Assembly: GCF_004340465.1 (NCBI RefSeq)
Contig: NZ_SLVV01000006.1
Coordinates: 62,001 to 126,000, forward strand
Direction of reading: 5' to 3'
DNA length: 64,000 nt
Source of the DNA: Mesobacillus foraminis
Lineage (GTDB): Bacteria > Bacillota > Bacilli > Bacillales > Cytobacillaceae
Shown: piece by piece, positions 18,038 to 27,219 of the stretch
Layout of the letters: each line of letters starts with the position of its first letter
Numbering within the stretch: position 1 is the first letter of the stretch
The notes under the pieces: generated by a model
What the model was told of the DNA's origin: nothing
The model's input: only the letters and a program-made list of their open reading frames with translations
Database searches by the model: none
Position numbers and translations under genes: made by a program

Positions 18038-19432
18038 ATGATCAGCCAGCAAACCAAAGGCTTTATTGAAGAAATTGAAGGGGATACTCTGACTCCTATT
18101 TCCATTTATCAGAAAATAACAGGTAAACAGAAATTTCTGCTGGAGAGCTCGTTAAAACATGAAAATTCCGGGAGATTCTCCTTCATTGGTGCAGACCCCG
18201 TGTATGAATTGAAAGGCCACCGCGGTGAAGTGCTGGTAAAGGGGCCTGATGGTGAAGAGACAAAACAGGGCAAATTCATGGATATCCTGAAAAATTACCT
18301 GCCAGAGTCTGGTCCCATGCTGGATATTCCTTTTATAGGCGGGGCAGTTGGCTATATCGGTTATGATATCATCCGCGACTACGAGGAAATCGGGCCGGAA
18401 AATAACGACCCGTTAAATATGCCGGAAGCCCATTTAATGATATTCGATGAAGTGATTGTCTTCGATCATTTAAAGCAAAAGGTCTTTATTGTCGGGATTC
18501 AGCTGCCGGAAATCAATAGGGATGAATTAAAGGAAAAGCTCAATAAACGGAAGGGTGAACTCAGAAAGCAAGCAGACTATCAAAAGGACGACGCCTTTGA
18601 ATTATCTGAGTTCGAGTCAAACCTGTCCAAACAAGAATTTGAAGATTTAGTGATAAAAGCAAAGGAATACATTGTGGCAGGAGACATTTTTCAGGTGGTG
18701 CTGTCCCGCCGCCTGGAAGCAAATGCAAAAGGGAATCCATTCTCCTTTTACAGGAAATTACGAGTAAAGAACCCTTCACCATATATGTACTATTTGGATT
18801 ATGGCGACTATTCAATTGCCGGTGCCTCCCCGGAGAGCCTGGTAAAGGCGAGAGGGGCGGAAATCCTGACCAACCCCATTGCAGGAACACGGCCAAGAGG
18901 AAAGACGCCGGAAGAAGATATGGAGCTTGAGAAGGAATTGCTCAATGATGAAAAGGAGCTTGCAGAGCATCGGATGCTGGTGGATTTAGGCAGAAATGAC
19001 CTTGGACGTATATGTAAAATCGGTACAGTAACGCTTGAAAAGTTCATGAAAATTGAAAGGTACCAGCATGTCATGCATATTGTTTCCGAGGTGAGCGGAC
19101 AACTGGAGGACGGGCGTACAGGGCCGGAAGGATTAGCCTCCTGTCTGCCAGCCGGTACAGTCTCGGGGGCGCCGAAAATCAGGGCTATGCAGATCATCAA
19201 TGACCTGGAGAAGCATAAACGAGGTGTTTACTCTGGAGCTATTGGCTATATTTCAGCCTGCGGCAATATGGATTTTGCCCTTGCCATCCGCACGATGGTG
19301 ATAAAAGACAGCAAAGCGTATATCCAGGCCGGGGCAGGAATTGTCTACGATTCAGATCCCTCTAAAGAGTATGAAGAAACGGCTCATAAATTAAGAGCTT
19401 TAATGGAGGCTGCCAATGATACTTTTAATTGA
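18038..19432 (+). CDS. trpE: Anthranilate synthase component I
   Basis: A 464-residue chorismate-utilising enzyme; with TrpG it makes anthranilate from chorismate and glutamine. The N-terminal LLES motif (about residues 31-34) of the tryptophan feedback site is present. The C-terminal catalytic part has NPSPYMYYL, IAGTRPRG, LVDLGRNDLGR and GTVSGAPKIRAM. First gene of the operon after two T-boxes; AAAGGGG precedes the ATG. It overlaps trpG by 17 nt. Confidence 0.97.
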   Translation: MISQQTKGFIEEIEGDTLTPISIYQKITGKQKFLLESSLKHENSGRFSFIGADPVYELKGHRGEVLVKGPDGEETKQGKFMDILKNYLPESGPMLDIPFIGGAVGYIGYDIIRDYEEIGPENNDPLNMPEAHLMIFDEVIVFDHLKQKVFIVGIQLPEINRDELKEKLNKRKGELRKQADYQKDDAFELSEFESNLSKQEFEDLVIKAKEYIVAGDIFQVVLSRRLEANAKGNPFSFYRKLRVKNPSPYMYYLDYGDYSIAGASPESLVKARGAEILTNPIAGTRPRGKTPEEDMELEKELLNDEKELAEHRMLVDLGRNDLGRICKIGTVTLEKFMKIERYQHVMHIVSEVSGQLEDGRTGPEGLASCLPAGTVSGAPKIRAMQIINDLEKHKRGVYSGAIGYISACGNMDFALAIRTMVIKDSKAYIQAGAGIVYDSDPSKEYEETAHKLRALMEAANDTFN

Positions 19433-20018
19433 TAATTATGATTCCTTTACCTTTAACTTGTACCAGTATCTTGGCGAGCTTGGCCAGGTTCCCTGTGTAG
19501 TCCGGAATGATGCCCTCAGCATCAGCGATATAGAGAAAATGAATCCCGAGGCAATCATCATTTCGCCCGGACCCGGAAGGCCGGAGAACGCCGGGATTTG
19601 TGTGGAACTCATTAAAAAAGTGGGAGCTTCCATTCCCATCCTTGGCATATGCCTTGGCCATCAGGCGATAGGATACGCATTCGGTGGCAGCATCATCAAT
19701 GCAGAGAAAATTATGCATGGAAAAATATCGGAGCTTTCCCACACAGGCACCTCTTTGTTTTATGCTTTGCCGAAGGAAATAAGGGTTATGCGCTACCATT
19801 CTCTCGTTATTAGCAAGGATAACGTTCCTGAGGTGTTTGAAGTACTTGCAAGATCTGCAGATGATGGTGAAGTAATGGCCGTTAGACATAAAGAATTTCC
19901 GATCTATGGGCTTCAGTTTCACCCCGAGTCTATCGGGACGGCAGAAGGAAAAATGATGCTGAACAATTTTTTGATCGAAGCGGGGAAGGAGCAGGAGAAA
20001 AATGAAGTTTTATCTTGA
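19416..20018 (+). CDS. trpG: Anthranilate synthase glutamine amidotransferase
   Basis: A 200-residue class I glutamine amidotransferase. The nucleophile Cys is in GICLGHQAIG (about residue 79), and the His-Glu pair is in QFHPES (about 168-170). It sits inside the trp operon, unlike in B. subtilis, where the shared pabA/trpG gene is in the folate operon; a separate pabA may exist elsewhere in the genome. It overlaps trpE and trpD by 17 nt each. Confidence 0.95.
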   Translation: MILLIDNYDSFTFNLYQYLGELGQVPCVVRNDALSISDIEKMNPEAIIISPGPGRPENAGICVELIKKVGASIPILGICLGHQAIGYAFGGSIINAEKIMHGKISELSHTGTSLFYALPKEIRVMRYHSLVISKDNVPEVFEVLARSADDGEVMAVRHKEFPIYGLQFHPESIGTAEGKMMLNNFLIEAGKEQEKNEVLS

Positions 20019-21027
20019 AAAATTAATTGAAAAACAGTCGTTTACCCAGGTGGAAATGGAACAGGCAATCGGAAAAATTTTTACTGAAGAAGTATCAGAA
20101 AGTGAGATAGCAGCATTTTTAATCGGTTTAAAAGCAAAGGGAGAGACGGTGGAAGAAGTTGCCGGAATCGTTCAGGCGCTAAGAAAGCATGCCCTTCCGT
20201 TCCGCAAACCGATTCCTAACGTGATTGATAATTGCGGAACTGGCGGAGACGGTTCAAAAAGCTTTAATGTAAGTACTACGTCGGCATTTGTCATGGCAGG
20301 CGCCGGGATTACTGTGGCTAAACACGGAAATCGAAGTGTTTCCAGCAAGACAGGAAGCGCAGATGTTCTGGAAGAGCTCGGCATTTCGCTTGACCTCCCA
20401 GCAGAGGCAACGGAAGAAATCCTTGTTGAGAACGGAATTGCATTCTTATTTGCACCGAATGTACATCCAAAAATCAAACACATCATGAAAGTGAGAAGGG
20501 ATTTGCGGATACCAACTGTGTTTAACCTGATTGGGCCTTTGACCAACCCGGTCAATCTTGACTATCAGATGCTGGGCATTTACCGTCGTGATTTGCTGGA
20601 TATGTTTGCGGAGGTGCTGAACACGCTAGGCCGAAAACGGGCTGTTGTAATCAGCGGTGCTGGCAATATGGACGAAGCTTCACTTGCTGGGTACAATGAG
20701 CTGGCAATCCTGAACGATGGAGTGATTTCGAAACAGACACTCCATCCGGAAGAATTCGGTCTTCCAACTTATGATAACAGTGAGATTGTTGGAGGCGATC
20801 CAAAAGAAAATGCAAGAATCCTGATGGATGTTCTAGAAGGAAAGAAAGGCGCTCATCGTGACACAGTCCTGTTAAATGCAGGGATCGGAATCTATACGTC
20901 CGGTTGGGCTCCAACCATACAGCAGGGAATCTTCCAGGCGGTTGAAAGCATTGATTCAGGTGCAGCGCTGGCAAAGCTGAAGAACCTGGTCGAAAAAAGC
21001 AACCAGTACAAGAAAGCGGTGATCTAG
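20002..21027 (+). CDS. trpD: Anthranilate phosphoribosyltransferase
   Basis: A 341-residue enzyme joining anthranilate to PRPP. The PRPP loop CGTGGDGSKSFNVST (about residues 75-89) and KHGNRSVSSKTGSADVLE (about 106-123) are intact. The ribosome site AAGGAGCAGGAG lies within the end of trpG. trpC begins at the next base after the stop. Confidence 0.97.
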   Translation: MKFYLEKLIEKQSFTQVEMEQAIGKIFTEEVSESEIAAFLIGLKAKGETVEEVAGIVQALRKHALPFRKPIPNVIDNCGTGGDGSKSFNVSTTSAFVMAGAGITVAKHGNRSVSSKTGSADVLEELGISLDLPAEATEEILVENGIAFLFAPNVHPKIKHIMKVRRDLRIPTVFNLIGPLTNPVNLDYQMLGIYRRDLLDMFAEVLNTLGRKRAVVISGAGNMDEASLAGYNELAILNDGVISKQTLHPEEFGLPTYDNSEIVGGDPKENARILMDVLEGKKGAHRDTVLLNAGIGIYTSGWAPTIQQGIFQAVESIDSGAALAKLKNLVEKSNQYKKAVI

Positions 21028-21813
21028 ATGGAAACGATCCTGGATAAAATAATTGCAAAAAAAAGAGAAGATATCCGAAATATGACGGAATTGACCATAA
21101 ACGACTTGGACCTGTCCAGAGAAAAACGGTCCTTTATTGAAAAACTTAGACACACATCAGAAATGGCCATCATTTCTGAGTTTAAAAGAGCTTCGCCATC
21201 AAAGGGCATCATCAATGCAAACCTGAATCCTGCTGAGCAGGGTGCCCTGTATGAGAGTTACGGCGCATCAGCCATATCTGTCTTAACAGATGTTTACTTT
21301 AAAGGGACCTTCGAAGATTTAAAAACGGTTCGTGAAGCGGTTAATCTCCCTATTCTCTGCAAGGATTTCATGGTAGAACGGAAGCAGATTTCACACGCGA
21401 AGGCGGCAGGCGCGGATCTAATCTTGCTGATTGCGGCTGTTCATGGTAAAGATGCATTAAAAGAGCTTCATGAATATGCCGCGGAGCTTGGGCTAGAGGT
21501 TCTGGTTGAGATCCATGATGATGAAGAGCTGGAAAAAGCTGTTTCTATTGGGGCAGAGTTAATAGGAATTAATAACCGTAATCTCAAAACCTTTGAAGTA
21601 AATCTAGGAACAACGGAAAAGCTGGGACCGCTTGTCCGGCAGTCAGGTGCCTTTTTGATCAGTGAAAGCGGAATGAAGACCAGGGAGGATGTAGTCAGGG
21701 CTGCAAAAGCAGGTGCCAACGGAATATTGGTTGGGGAAACCTTTATGTCTGCGGACAATCTTAAGCAAACCTTCCGGGACTTTAAGGTACCGTTGACGGT
21801 GCCGCAGCGATGA
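21028..21813 (+). CDS. trpC: Indole-3-glycerol phosphate synthase
   Basis: A 261-residue TIM-barrel enzyme. The family hallmarks IISEFKRASPSKG (about 50-62, catalytic Lys), LCKDFMV, DLILLIAAV, GINNRNLKTFEV and SESGM are present in order. It abuts trpD and shares ATGA with trpF. Confidence 0.97.
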   Translation: METILDKIIAKKREDIRNMTELTINDLDLSREKRSFIEKLRHTSEMAIISEFKRASPSKGIINANLNPAEQGALYESYGASAISVLTDVYFKGTFEDLKTVREAVNLPILCKDFMVERKQISHAKAAGADLILLIAAVHGKDALKELHEYAAELGLEVLVEIHDDEELEKAVSIGAELIGINNRNLKTFEVNLGTTEKLGPLVRQSGAFLISESGMKTREDVVRAAKAGANGILVGETFMSADNLKQTFRDFKVPLTVPQR

Positions 21814-22430
21814 AGGTAAAGATTTGTGGCATTACGACAGTGGAAGCGGCACTCCACGCTGTGAAGCAAGGGGCTGATGCGCTTGGGTTCGTATTTGCTC
21901 CTAGTAAAAGGGAAGTCAGTCCTGGACAGGCAAACGAAATCATTTCAGCTCTGCCGGAAGCGATTTGGAAGGTAGGAGTATTTGTAGATGAAACACCGGA
22001 AAGGGTCCGCCAAATTACTGAAAAAGCGGGACTTACCCATATTCAGCTTCATGGGAATGAAGAGTCAAAGCCTTACCGCACCAGCAGTAAGCCCTTAATT
22101 AAATCAATTAGTGTGCGTTCCAGCGATGACTTAGACAAGATATCTGAATCTGAAGCAGATTTGATCCTGCTTGACAGTCCGCCGGGCCAATATAAAGGTG
22201 GGAATGGGATAAGCTTTGATTGGAATCTGGCAGCGGCACTTGAGGTGAAAGACAGAGTCATACTAGCAGGAGGGCTTAATCCGGAAAATGTAGCGGATGC
22301 GGTCAAGCTTGTAAAACCCTATATGGTGGATGTAAGCAGCGGTGTCGAGACAGACGGGGTCAAGGATCTTGCTAAAATCACTGCGTTCATAGAGAGAGCA
22401 AAAGGAAGTAGAGAGGATGGAATTCAATGA
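21810..22430 (+). CDS. trpF: Phosphoribosylanthranilate isomerase
   Basis: A 206-residue TIM-barrel isomerase. [10 protein letters not shown] at the N-terminus holds the catalytic Cys, and the Asp of LLDS (about residue 126), [10 protein letters not shown] and VDVSSGVE complete the active site. It overlaps trpC and trpB by 4 nt each. Confidence 0.96.
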   Translation: MKVKICGITTVEAALHAVKQGADALGFVFAPSKREVSPGQANEIISALPEAIWKVGVFVDETPERVRQITEKAGLTHIQLHGNEESKPYRTSSKPLIKSISVRSSDDLDKISESEADLILLDSPPGQYKGGNGISFDWNLAAALEVKDRVILAGGLNPENVADAVKLVKPYMVDVSSGVETDGVKDLAKITAFIERAKGSREDGIQ

Positions 22431-23635
22431 AAACAGAAACAGCAGTATATTCATTTCCGGATCAAAAAGGACATTTCGGCCAATATGGCGGGAGGTATGT
22501 GCCCGAGACGCTCATGCAGGCTGTGATTGATTTAGAGAGTGAATATGAAAAGGCCCAGTCTGATCCTGAATTTACAGACAAACTTACTCACTTATTAAAG
22601 GAATATGTAGGAAGGGAAACCCCTCTTACCTTTGCTGAAAATCTTACTGCCCACTCCGGCGGGGCAAAAATTTATTTGAAAAGGGAAGACCTGAATCACA
22701 CTGGCGCCCATAAAATCAATAATACCATTGGCCAGGCGCTGCTCGCTGTCAGAATGGGAAAGCAAAAGGTAGTAGCTGAGACAGGTGCTGGACAGCATGG
22801 CGTTGCGACTGCGACCGTATGTTCGCTTCTGAATCTAGAATGTGTCATTTTTATGGGGGAAGAGGATATTCGGAGGCAGCAGCTGAATGTCTTCCGGATG
22901 GAGCTTCTCGGCGCAAAAGTCGTAAGTGTAAGTTCAGGCAGCGGAACGCTGAAAGACGCGGTAAATGAAGCACTGCGCTACTGGGTTTCCAATGTCCATG
23001 ATACCCATTATATTTTAGGTTCGGTCATGGGCCCTCATCCATTTCCGAAAATGGTCCGCGATTTCCAGAGTGTTATTGGCAAAGAAACGAAAAAACAATA
23101 TATAGAAAAAGAAGGAAGGCTCCCTGATGCGCTGGTCGCCTGTATTGGGGGAGGGAGCAATGCAATCGGGATGTTCCATCCGTTCATCGAGGATGAAGAA
23201 GTAAAAATGTTTGGGGTTGAGGCTGCCGGTCTTGGAATCGATACAGACCGACATGCTGCTTCGCTTTCGAAAGGCAAGCCGGGAATCCTCCATGGCAGCA
23301 TGATGTATCTTCTTCAGGATGAGGATGGCCAAATTCAGGAGGCCCACTCCATTTCAGCGGGTCTGGATTATCCAGGCATTGGACCGGAGCACAGCTATCT
23401 TCACGATATTAAGAGAATCAAATATGAATCAATAACTGATAGCGAAGCGCTCGAAGGAGTCCGTCTCCTTTCCAGGCATGAAGGGATTATTCCGGCTCTT
23501 GAAAGTGCGCATGCTGTGGCCTATGCTGTTAAACTAGCAGCAAGCATGAGTCCGGATCAGGGAATTGTCATCTGCCTCTCCGGCCGCGGCGACAAAGATG
23601 TACAAACCATCAGAGAACATTTGGGGGAGAAGTAA
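22427..23635 (+). CDS. trpB: Tryptophan synthase beta chain
   Basis: A 402-residue PLP enzyme joining indole and serine. Lys96 in HTGAHKINN binds [12 protein letters not shown] follows, and the phosphate-binding [10 protein letters not shown] is near residue 238. It is of the standard TrpB1 type, matched to the adjacent TrpA. The stop codon abuts the trpA ATG. Confidence 0.97.
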   Translation: MKTETAVYSFPDQKGHFGQYGGRYVPETLMQAVIDLESEYEKAQSDPEFTDKLTHLLKEYVGRETPLTFAENLTAHSGGAKIYLKREDLNHTGAHKINNTIGQALLAVRMGKQKVVAETGAGQHGVATATVCSLLNLECVIFMGEEDIRRQQLNVFRMELLGAKVVSVSSGSGTLKDAVNEALRYWVSNVHDTHYILGSVMGPHPFPKMVRDFQSVIGKETKKQYIEKEGRLPDALVACIGGGSNAIGMFHPFIEDEEVKMFGVEAAGLGIDTDRHAASLSKGKPGILHGSMMYLLQDEDGQIQEAHSISAGLDYPGIGPEHSYLHDIKRIKYESITDSEALEGVRLLSRHEGIIPALESAHAVAYAVKLAASMSPDQGIVICLSGRGDKDVQTIREHLGEK

Positions 23636-24400
23636 ATGTCAAGAATACAGAGGGTTTTCCACAACAGTGACCACAAAACATTTGTTCCATATATTATGGC
23701 CGGTGACGGCGGCCTTTCAAGCCTGAAGGAAAAATTGATCTTTCTTCAGCAGAGCGGAGTCGATGCTGTTGAAATTGGCATCCCGTTTTCTGATCCCGTT
23801 GCTGACGGACCGACAATCCAGCAAGCCGGCATCCGGGCATTGAAGGAGGGGACTACTCTGAAGGGAGTGCTGGAAACAATCCAATCCTTCCGTGAAGAGA
23901 TTTCCATTCCTCTTATTGTCATGACCTACGCTAATCCAATTCTGGCTTTTGGAGTGGACAGATTTGCCGAACAGGCAGCACAGGCCGGAATTGACGGCTG
24001 CATCATTCCGGACCTGCCAGTTGAAGAAGAAGATTTGTTTGTCCCTAAGCTTGAAAAGGCCGGGATTGAACTGATCAGGCTTGTCACCATCACAAGTCCA
24101 GAAGAACGAATTAAAAAAATAACCGCAAAAGGAAACGGATATGTATATGCGGTTACGGTAGCTGGAATTACTGGTACTCGGTCAGGCTTCAATTCGGATT
24201 TGGGCAGCTTCCTTCAGAAAGTTAAAACAGCCAGCAGGCTTCCTGTTTTGACTGGATTCGGCATCTCCACTCCTGATCATGTCAAGGAAATGAGTCAGTA
24301 CTGCGACGGTGTGATTGTCGGCAGCAAGATCATTGAATTGTTTAATGAAGGGGATCTCGAAGGAATCAAAAAGCTAGTTGACGCTGCTAAGGCGGTATAA
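23636..24400 (+). CDS. trpA: Tryptophan synthase alpha chain
   Basis: A 254-residue TIM-barrel lyase releasing indole from indole-glycerol phosphate for TrpB. Catalytic Glu46 and Asp57 are in EIGIPFSDPVADGPTIQ. AGITGTR and the terminal phosphate site (GFGIS, GVIVGSKI) are intact. Last gene of the operon; no hisC, tyrA or aroE follow, unlike in B. subtilis. Confidence 0.97.
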   Translation: MSRIQRVFHNSDHKTFVPYIMAGDGGLSSLKEKLIFLQQSGVDAVEIGIPFSDPVADGPTIQQAGIRALKEGTTLKGVLETIQSFREEISIPLIVMTYANPILAFGVDRFAEQAAQAGIDGCIIPDLPVEEEDLFVPKLEKAGIELIRLVTITSPEERIKKITAKGNGYVYAVTVAGITGTRSGFNSDLGSFLQKVKTASRLPVLTGFGISTPDHVKEMSQYCDGVIVGSKIIELFNEGDLEGIKKLVDAAKAV

Positions 24401-24401
24401 T

Positions 24402-24442
24402 AAAAAGGGAGCGCCAGATTTGAGCTGGCTGCTCCTTTTTTA
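24402..24442. terminator. Terminator of the trp operon
   Basis: AAAAAGGGAGC...GCTCCTTTTTT hairpin with an inner GCCAG/CTGGC. It lies between convergent genes and probably serves both. Confidence 0.88.
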
Positions 24443-25051
24443 TTTATGAGCGCTAACGGATACAGTAAGAACGGGCCGCACCTTCTTAAAGGCGACAGAA
24501 ATATTGTGAAACCCTGCCTCCGTTAAATCTCTTGTCATGCTTTCACCTAGGTCTCTGGCTGTCTGAGCCCCTGCTCCATCCTCTCTTGGCTGGACAGTCA
24601 GAGTAATTTGCCCTCCAGCGGCCATCATGTGATAAATTCTTTTAAGGGACTGGTTTGGTTTCTCCCAAAGAGGATAATTGTTGACCGATAGTACTTTATT
24701 ATAGAGGTGATTGGGCTGATAAGAAGAAATGTCTCCCGAATACAACTTCACCTTGCCTTCACGAATATAGCATTGGTTCCTCTTTTCAGCTGTCTGTTTC
24801 ATGCTTTCCGAAAGATCGATCCCATCGAGGGTAACTTTCCGGGTGCTTTCCATTATTTCCTTGACCGCGAAACCTGGTCCATAGCCGATCTCAAGTATTC
24901 TGTCTCCTTTTTTTATATGAAGCCGCTTTATACTCCAGCGGTTGATTTTCCTGTTTTCAAGAAACATGATCAATCCGGTGATTTTTCCAAGAAGGCCATC
25001 AGGTTTTTCAAATTGGCGAGCTAATAGATTAAACATTTTTATGCACTCCAT
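24440..25051 (-). CDS. Class I SAM-dependent methyltransferase
   Basis: A 203-residue Rossmann methyltransferase. Motif I is ILEIGYGPGFAVKEI (about residues 52-66), the acidic loop is DGIDLSESM (about 75-83) and motif III is GGQITLTVQP. Two starts are plausible: ATG 25051 (AAGGAG at 10 nt) and ATG 25036 (GGAG at 9 nt). The substrate is not evident. Confidence 0.82.
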   Translation of the reverse strand: MECIKMFNLLARQFEKPDGLLGKITGLIMFLENRKINRWSIKRLHIKKGDRILEIGYGPGFAVKEIMESTRKVTLDGIDLSESMKQTAEKRNQCYIREGKVKLYSGDISSYQPNHLYNKVLSVNNYPLWEKPNQSLKRIYHMMAAGGQITLTVQPREDGAGAQTARDLGESMTRDLTEAGFHNISVAFKKVRPVLTVSVSAHK

Positions 25052-25343
25052 CTCTTTTTATCTCCTTATACGCCAAAGTTAAGTTCCCTTAAACCTTTCT
25101 GGCTGTTTTTTTATCTTAAAATGCAGAAAACAATCGATTAGGCTTATTATTTTGGGGAATAGCTATTTAATTATTTCTCGGGAAAGCGCAAAAATAGACA
25201 AATTTAAACAGAAAATTGAGAATAAGAGAAGAGGAGCAGGGAAGCTGTCGAAAAATGCGCTGAATTTGCGGAATCCTCCTTTTTGAAGCGGGGAATTTTG
25301 TAGGAAGAAGGGCGTTGATTGGGCTATAGTGTATCAGGCAGGC

Positions 25344-25372
25344 TTGTCTTTTAAAGCTATTAGGTGTAAAAT
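25344..25372 (+). promoter_or_regulatory. Promoter of mnmH
   Basis: TTGTCT (25344-25349), 17 nt, TAAAAT (25367-25372). Nothing else is recognisable in the 383-nt gap from 25052. Confidence 0.55.
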
Positions 25373-25434
25373 AGGGGAGTTTTAGATCAAATATTTGAAC
25401 CCGTGTATGTCTTCCCTGGAAGGAATGATAATAG

Positions 25435-26517
25435 ATGAAAGACATTACAGTTGAAGAGCTTGTCAATTCCAAGAGTTATGTGCCTATCGATGTCCGTGCG
25501 CCAATTGAGCACCAGGAAGCATCGATACCAGGCTCCGTCAATATTCCGTTATTTACAAACGAAGAACGTGCAGAAGTTGGGACGATCTATAAAAATTCTG
25601 GTGATCAGGCTGCCAAGTGGCGGGCAATGGAAATTGTTTCTCCTAAGCTCCCCTCCCTTCTGAAAGAAATTAGACTTCTTGAAGACTCTGGTGTACAGCC
25701 AGTCATTCATTGCTGGCGAGGAGGTTCCAGGAGCAAGGCGGTTGCTTCTTTCCTGGAATTTTCTGGAATTCCCTCTATCCGGTTGAGCGGAGGGTACAGG
25801 GCCTACAGGGAATATATACTCGAACAGATTCCATTGCTGCTTCCTGAAAAGGCCGTTGTATTGCACGGTCTTACAGGCACCGGGAAAACGGACATCCTGA
25901 AGATTATACAAAAGGAAGGATATCCAGTACTGGACCTTGAACAAATGGCCAACCACAGAGGCTCTCTTTTTGGGACAATTGGAATAGGGGATGGGCATAA
26001 TCAGAAAACATTTGATGCTTTGCTTTTTGAACGGCTGAATGAAATAAAAGGATCGCCATACTTTATTATTGAAGCGGAAAGCAAGAGAATCGGTAGAGCT
26101 GTGCAGCCAGAGCTTATGATGGAACGCAAAGTCGATGGAATTCATTTTCTGGTACAGAGTTCGGTGGAAAGCAGAATAGAGAGAATCCATGGAGAGTATG
26201 TTGAGCCATTTAAAGATCAGGAATGGTTCAGAGACGAAGTTTTGGAAAAGATCAGGAAGATAGAAAAACGAGTGAAAAATCCCGCTCTGGTTGCTCAATT
26301 GGAGGAGGAGGCGGCCCTAGGGAGAGATTACAGGGCGGTTATCTCCATTCTGTTTGAGCATTACTATGATCCTAGATACAGCCACACCTTAAAGGATTAT
26401 AGAGGCCAATTTATCCAGGTAAATGGAGACCGTTCAGAAGTGGCGGCGGCTGCCATTACAAAAGAGCTGGATAAACGGTTCTCCCGCAATGAAGCCTTCT
26501 CTGTGAAACAGAAATAA
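25435..26517 (+). CDS. mnmH: tRNA 2-selenouridine synthase
   Basis: A 360-residue enzyme that replaces sulfur by selenium in the wobble 2-thiouridine of tRNA, using selenophosphate. An N-terminal rhodanese domain (about 1-130) carries the catalytic Cys93 in IHCWRGGSRSKAV. A P-loop domain follows, with GLTGTGKT at 145-152. Length fits MnmH/SelU/YbbB. It implies the cell makes selenophosphate (selD), which is not in this window. GGAAGGAATG precedes the ATG. Confidence 0.92.
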   Translation: MKDITVEELVNSKSYVPIDVRAPIEHQEASIPGSVNIPLFTNEERAEVGTIYKNSGDQAAKWRAMEIVSPKLPSLLKEIRLLEDSGVQPVIHCWRGGSRSKAVASFLEFSGIPSIRLSGGYRAYREYILEQIPLLLPEKAVVLHGLTGTGKTDILKIIQKEGYPVLDLEQMANHRGSLFGTIGIGDGHNQKTFDALLFERLNEIKGSPYFIIEAESKRIGRAVQPELMMERKVDGIHFLVQSSVESRIERIHGEYVEPFKDQEWFRDEVLEKIRKIEKRVKNPALVAQLEEEAALGRDYRAVISILFEHYYDPRYSHTLKDYRGQFIQVNGDRSEVAAAAITKELDKRFSRNEAFSVKQK

Positions 26518-26551
26518 AAAAAGAAGCGAAGCAAATCCGCTTCTTTTTTTG
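26515..26551 (+). terminator. Terminator of mnmH
   Basis: AAGAAGCG/CGCTTCTT stem followed by a T-run. Confidence 0.9.
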
Positions 26552-26670
26552 TTTGACGAATTATAAAGATTATTGTAATCGTTATGTACCAAAAATTTCA
26601 ATAAAATGTCACAATAAGTCTGAATATTTAGTATATAATAAAAGAAATATATTTATGGGGGGATTGGAAA

Positions 26671-26907
26671 ATGCGCGAATCTAAGAACTGCCATCACCGC
26701 TTTTCAGTCCATGAAGAAAATATAGGATTTCAATCTGATGATGGAGTCGATGTCTTTTTATCCGGCTCAAGGTTCCAAAAATCCATCAGCTGCGGGCATA
26801 TGGAATTTCCAGGGGACTCAAACGATTATATCCTCGCATCTCTGATAGAAAAGAAGAATGAATCTCGGACACCTAAAAGCCTTTATCTGAACTTGGTTAA
26901 TCTGTAA
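26671..26907 (+). CDS. Small protein of unknown function
   Basis: A 78-residue soluble protein, not recognised. It has two Cys (residues 7 and 41), HisHis near the start and no membrane segment. The strong site GGGGGGA and ATG support expression. A TATAAT (26634-26639) upstream could be its -10 element. Confidence 0.55.
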   Translation: MRESKNCHHRFSVHEENIGFQSDDGVDVFLSGSRFQKSISCGHMEFPGDSNDYILASLIEKKNESRTPKSLYLNLVNL

Positions 26908-26936
26908 GGAAACTCAAAAAATATATCCTTTCCCAG

Positions 26937-26970
26937 TTGTCCCGAGTAGTGAAGCCGGGTCTTTTTTTTA
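26937..26970 (+). terminator. Probable terminator of the 78-residue gene
   Basis: Short CCCG/CGGG stem then T8; weak stem, strong T-tract. Confidence 0.5.
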
Positions 26971-27084
26971 TACATAAAATTCATTTTGTATATAAAAACT
27001 TTTTATACCATAATATTTTCTTACGATAAGATTACTATTTTTTAAGATTTATAAAAGTTTCTACTATAAAGGTGGTCAAAACCT

Positions 27085-27133
27085 TTGTGCTAAAGTGATA
27101 GCAGTGGTAAAATGACTTATGAAAACGTTTATC
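27085..27133 (+). promoter_or_regulatory. odhAB promoter with cre-like site
   Basis: TTGTGC (27085-27090), 17 nt, TAAAAT (27108-27113). A cre-like sequence TGAAAACGTTTATC (27120-27133) lies over the transcription start and matches the consensus except at its 3' end. CcpA repression of odhAB by glucose would fit. Confidence 0.55.
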
Positions 27134-27219
27134 CCCCGAATTTTAACATTATTCTTATTATTACTTGATTCTGGGGATGCCGCTTCCAATTATAAAAAGA
27201 AATGGTAGGGGAATTTTCT

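Noticed and set aside
25549-26298. 249-codon minus-strand frame
   Set aside because: Antisense to mnmH and without a start signal or recognisable product.
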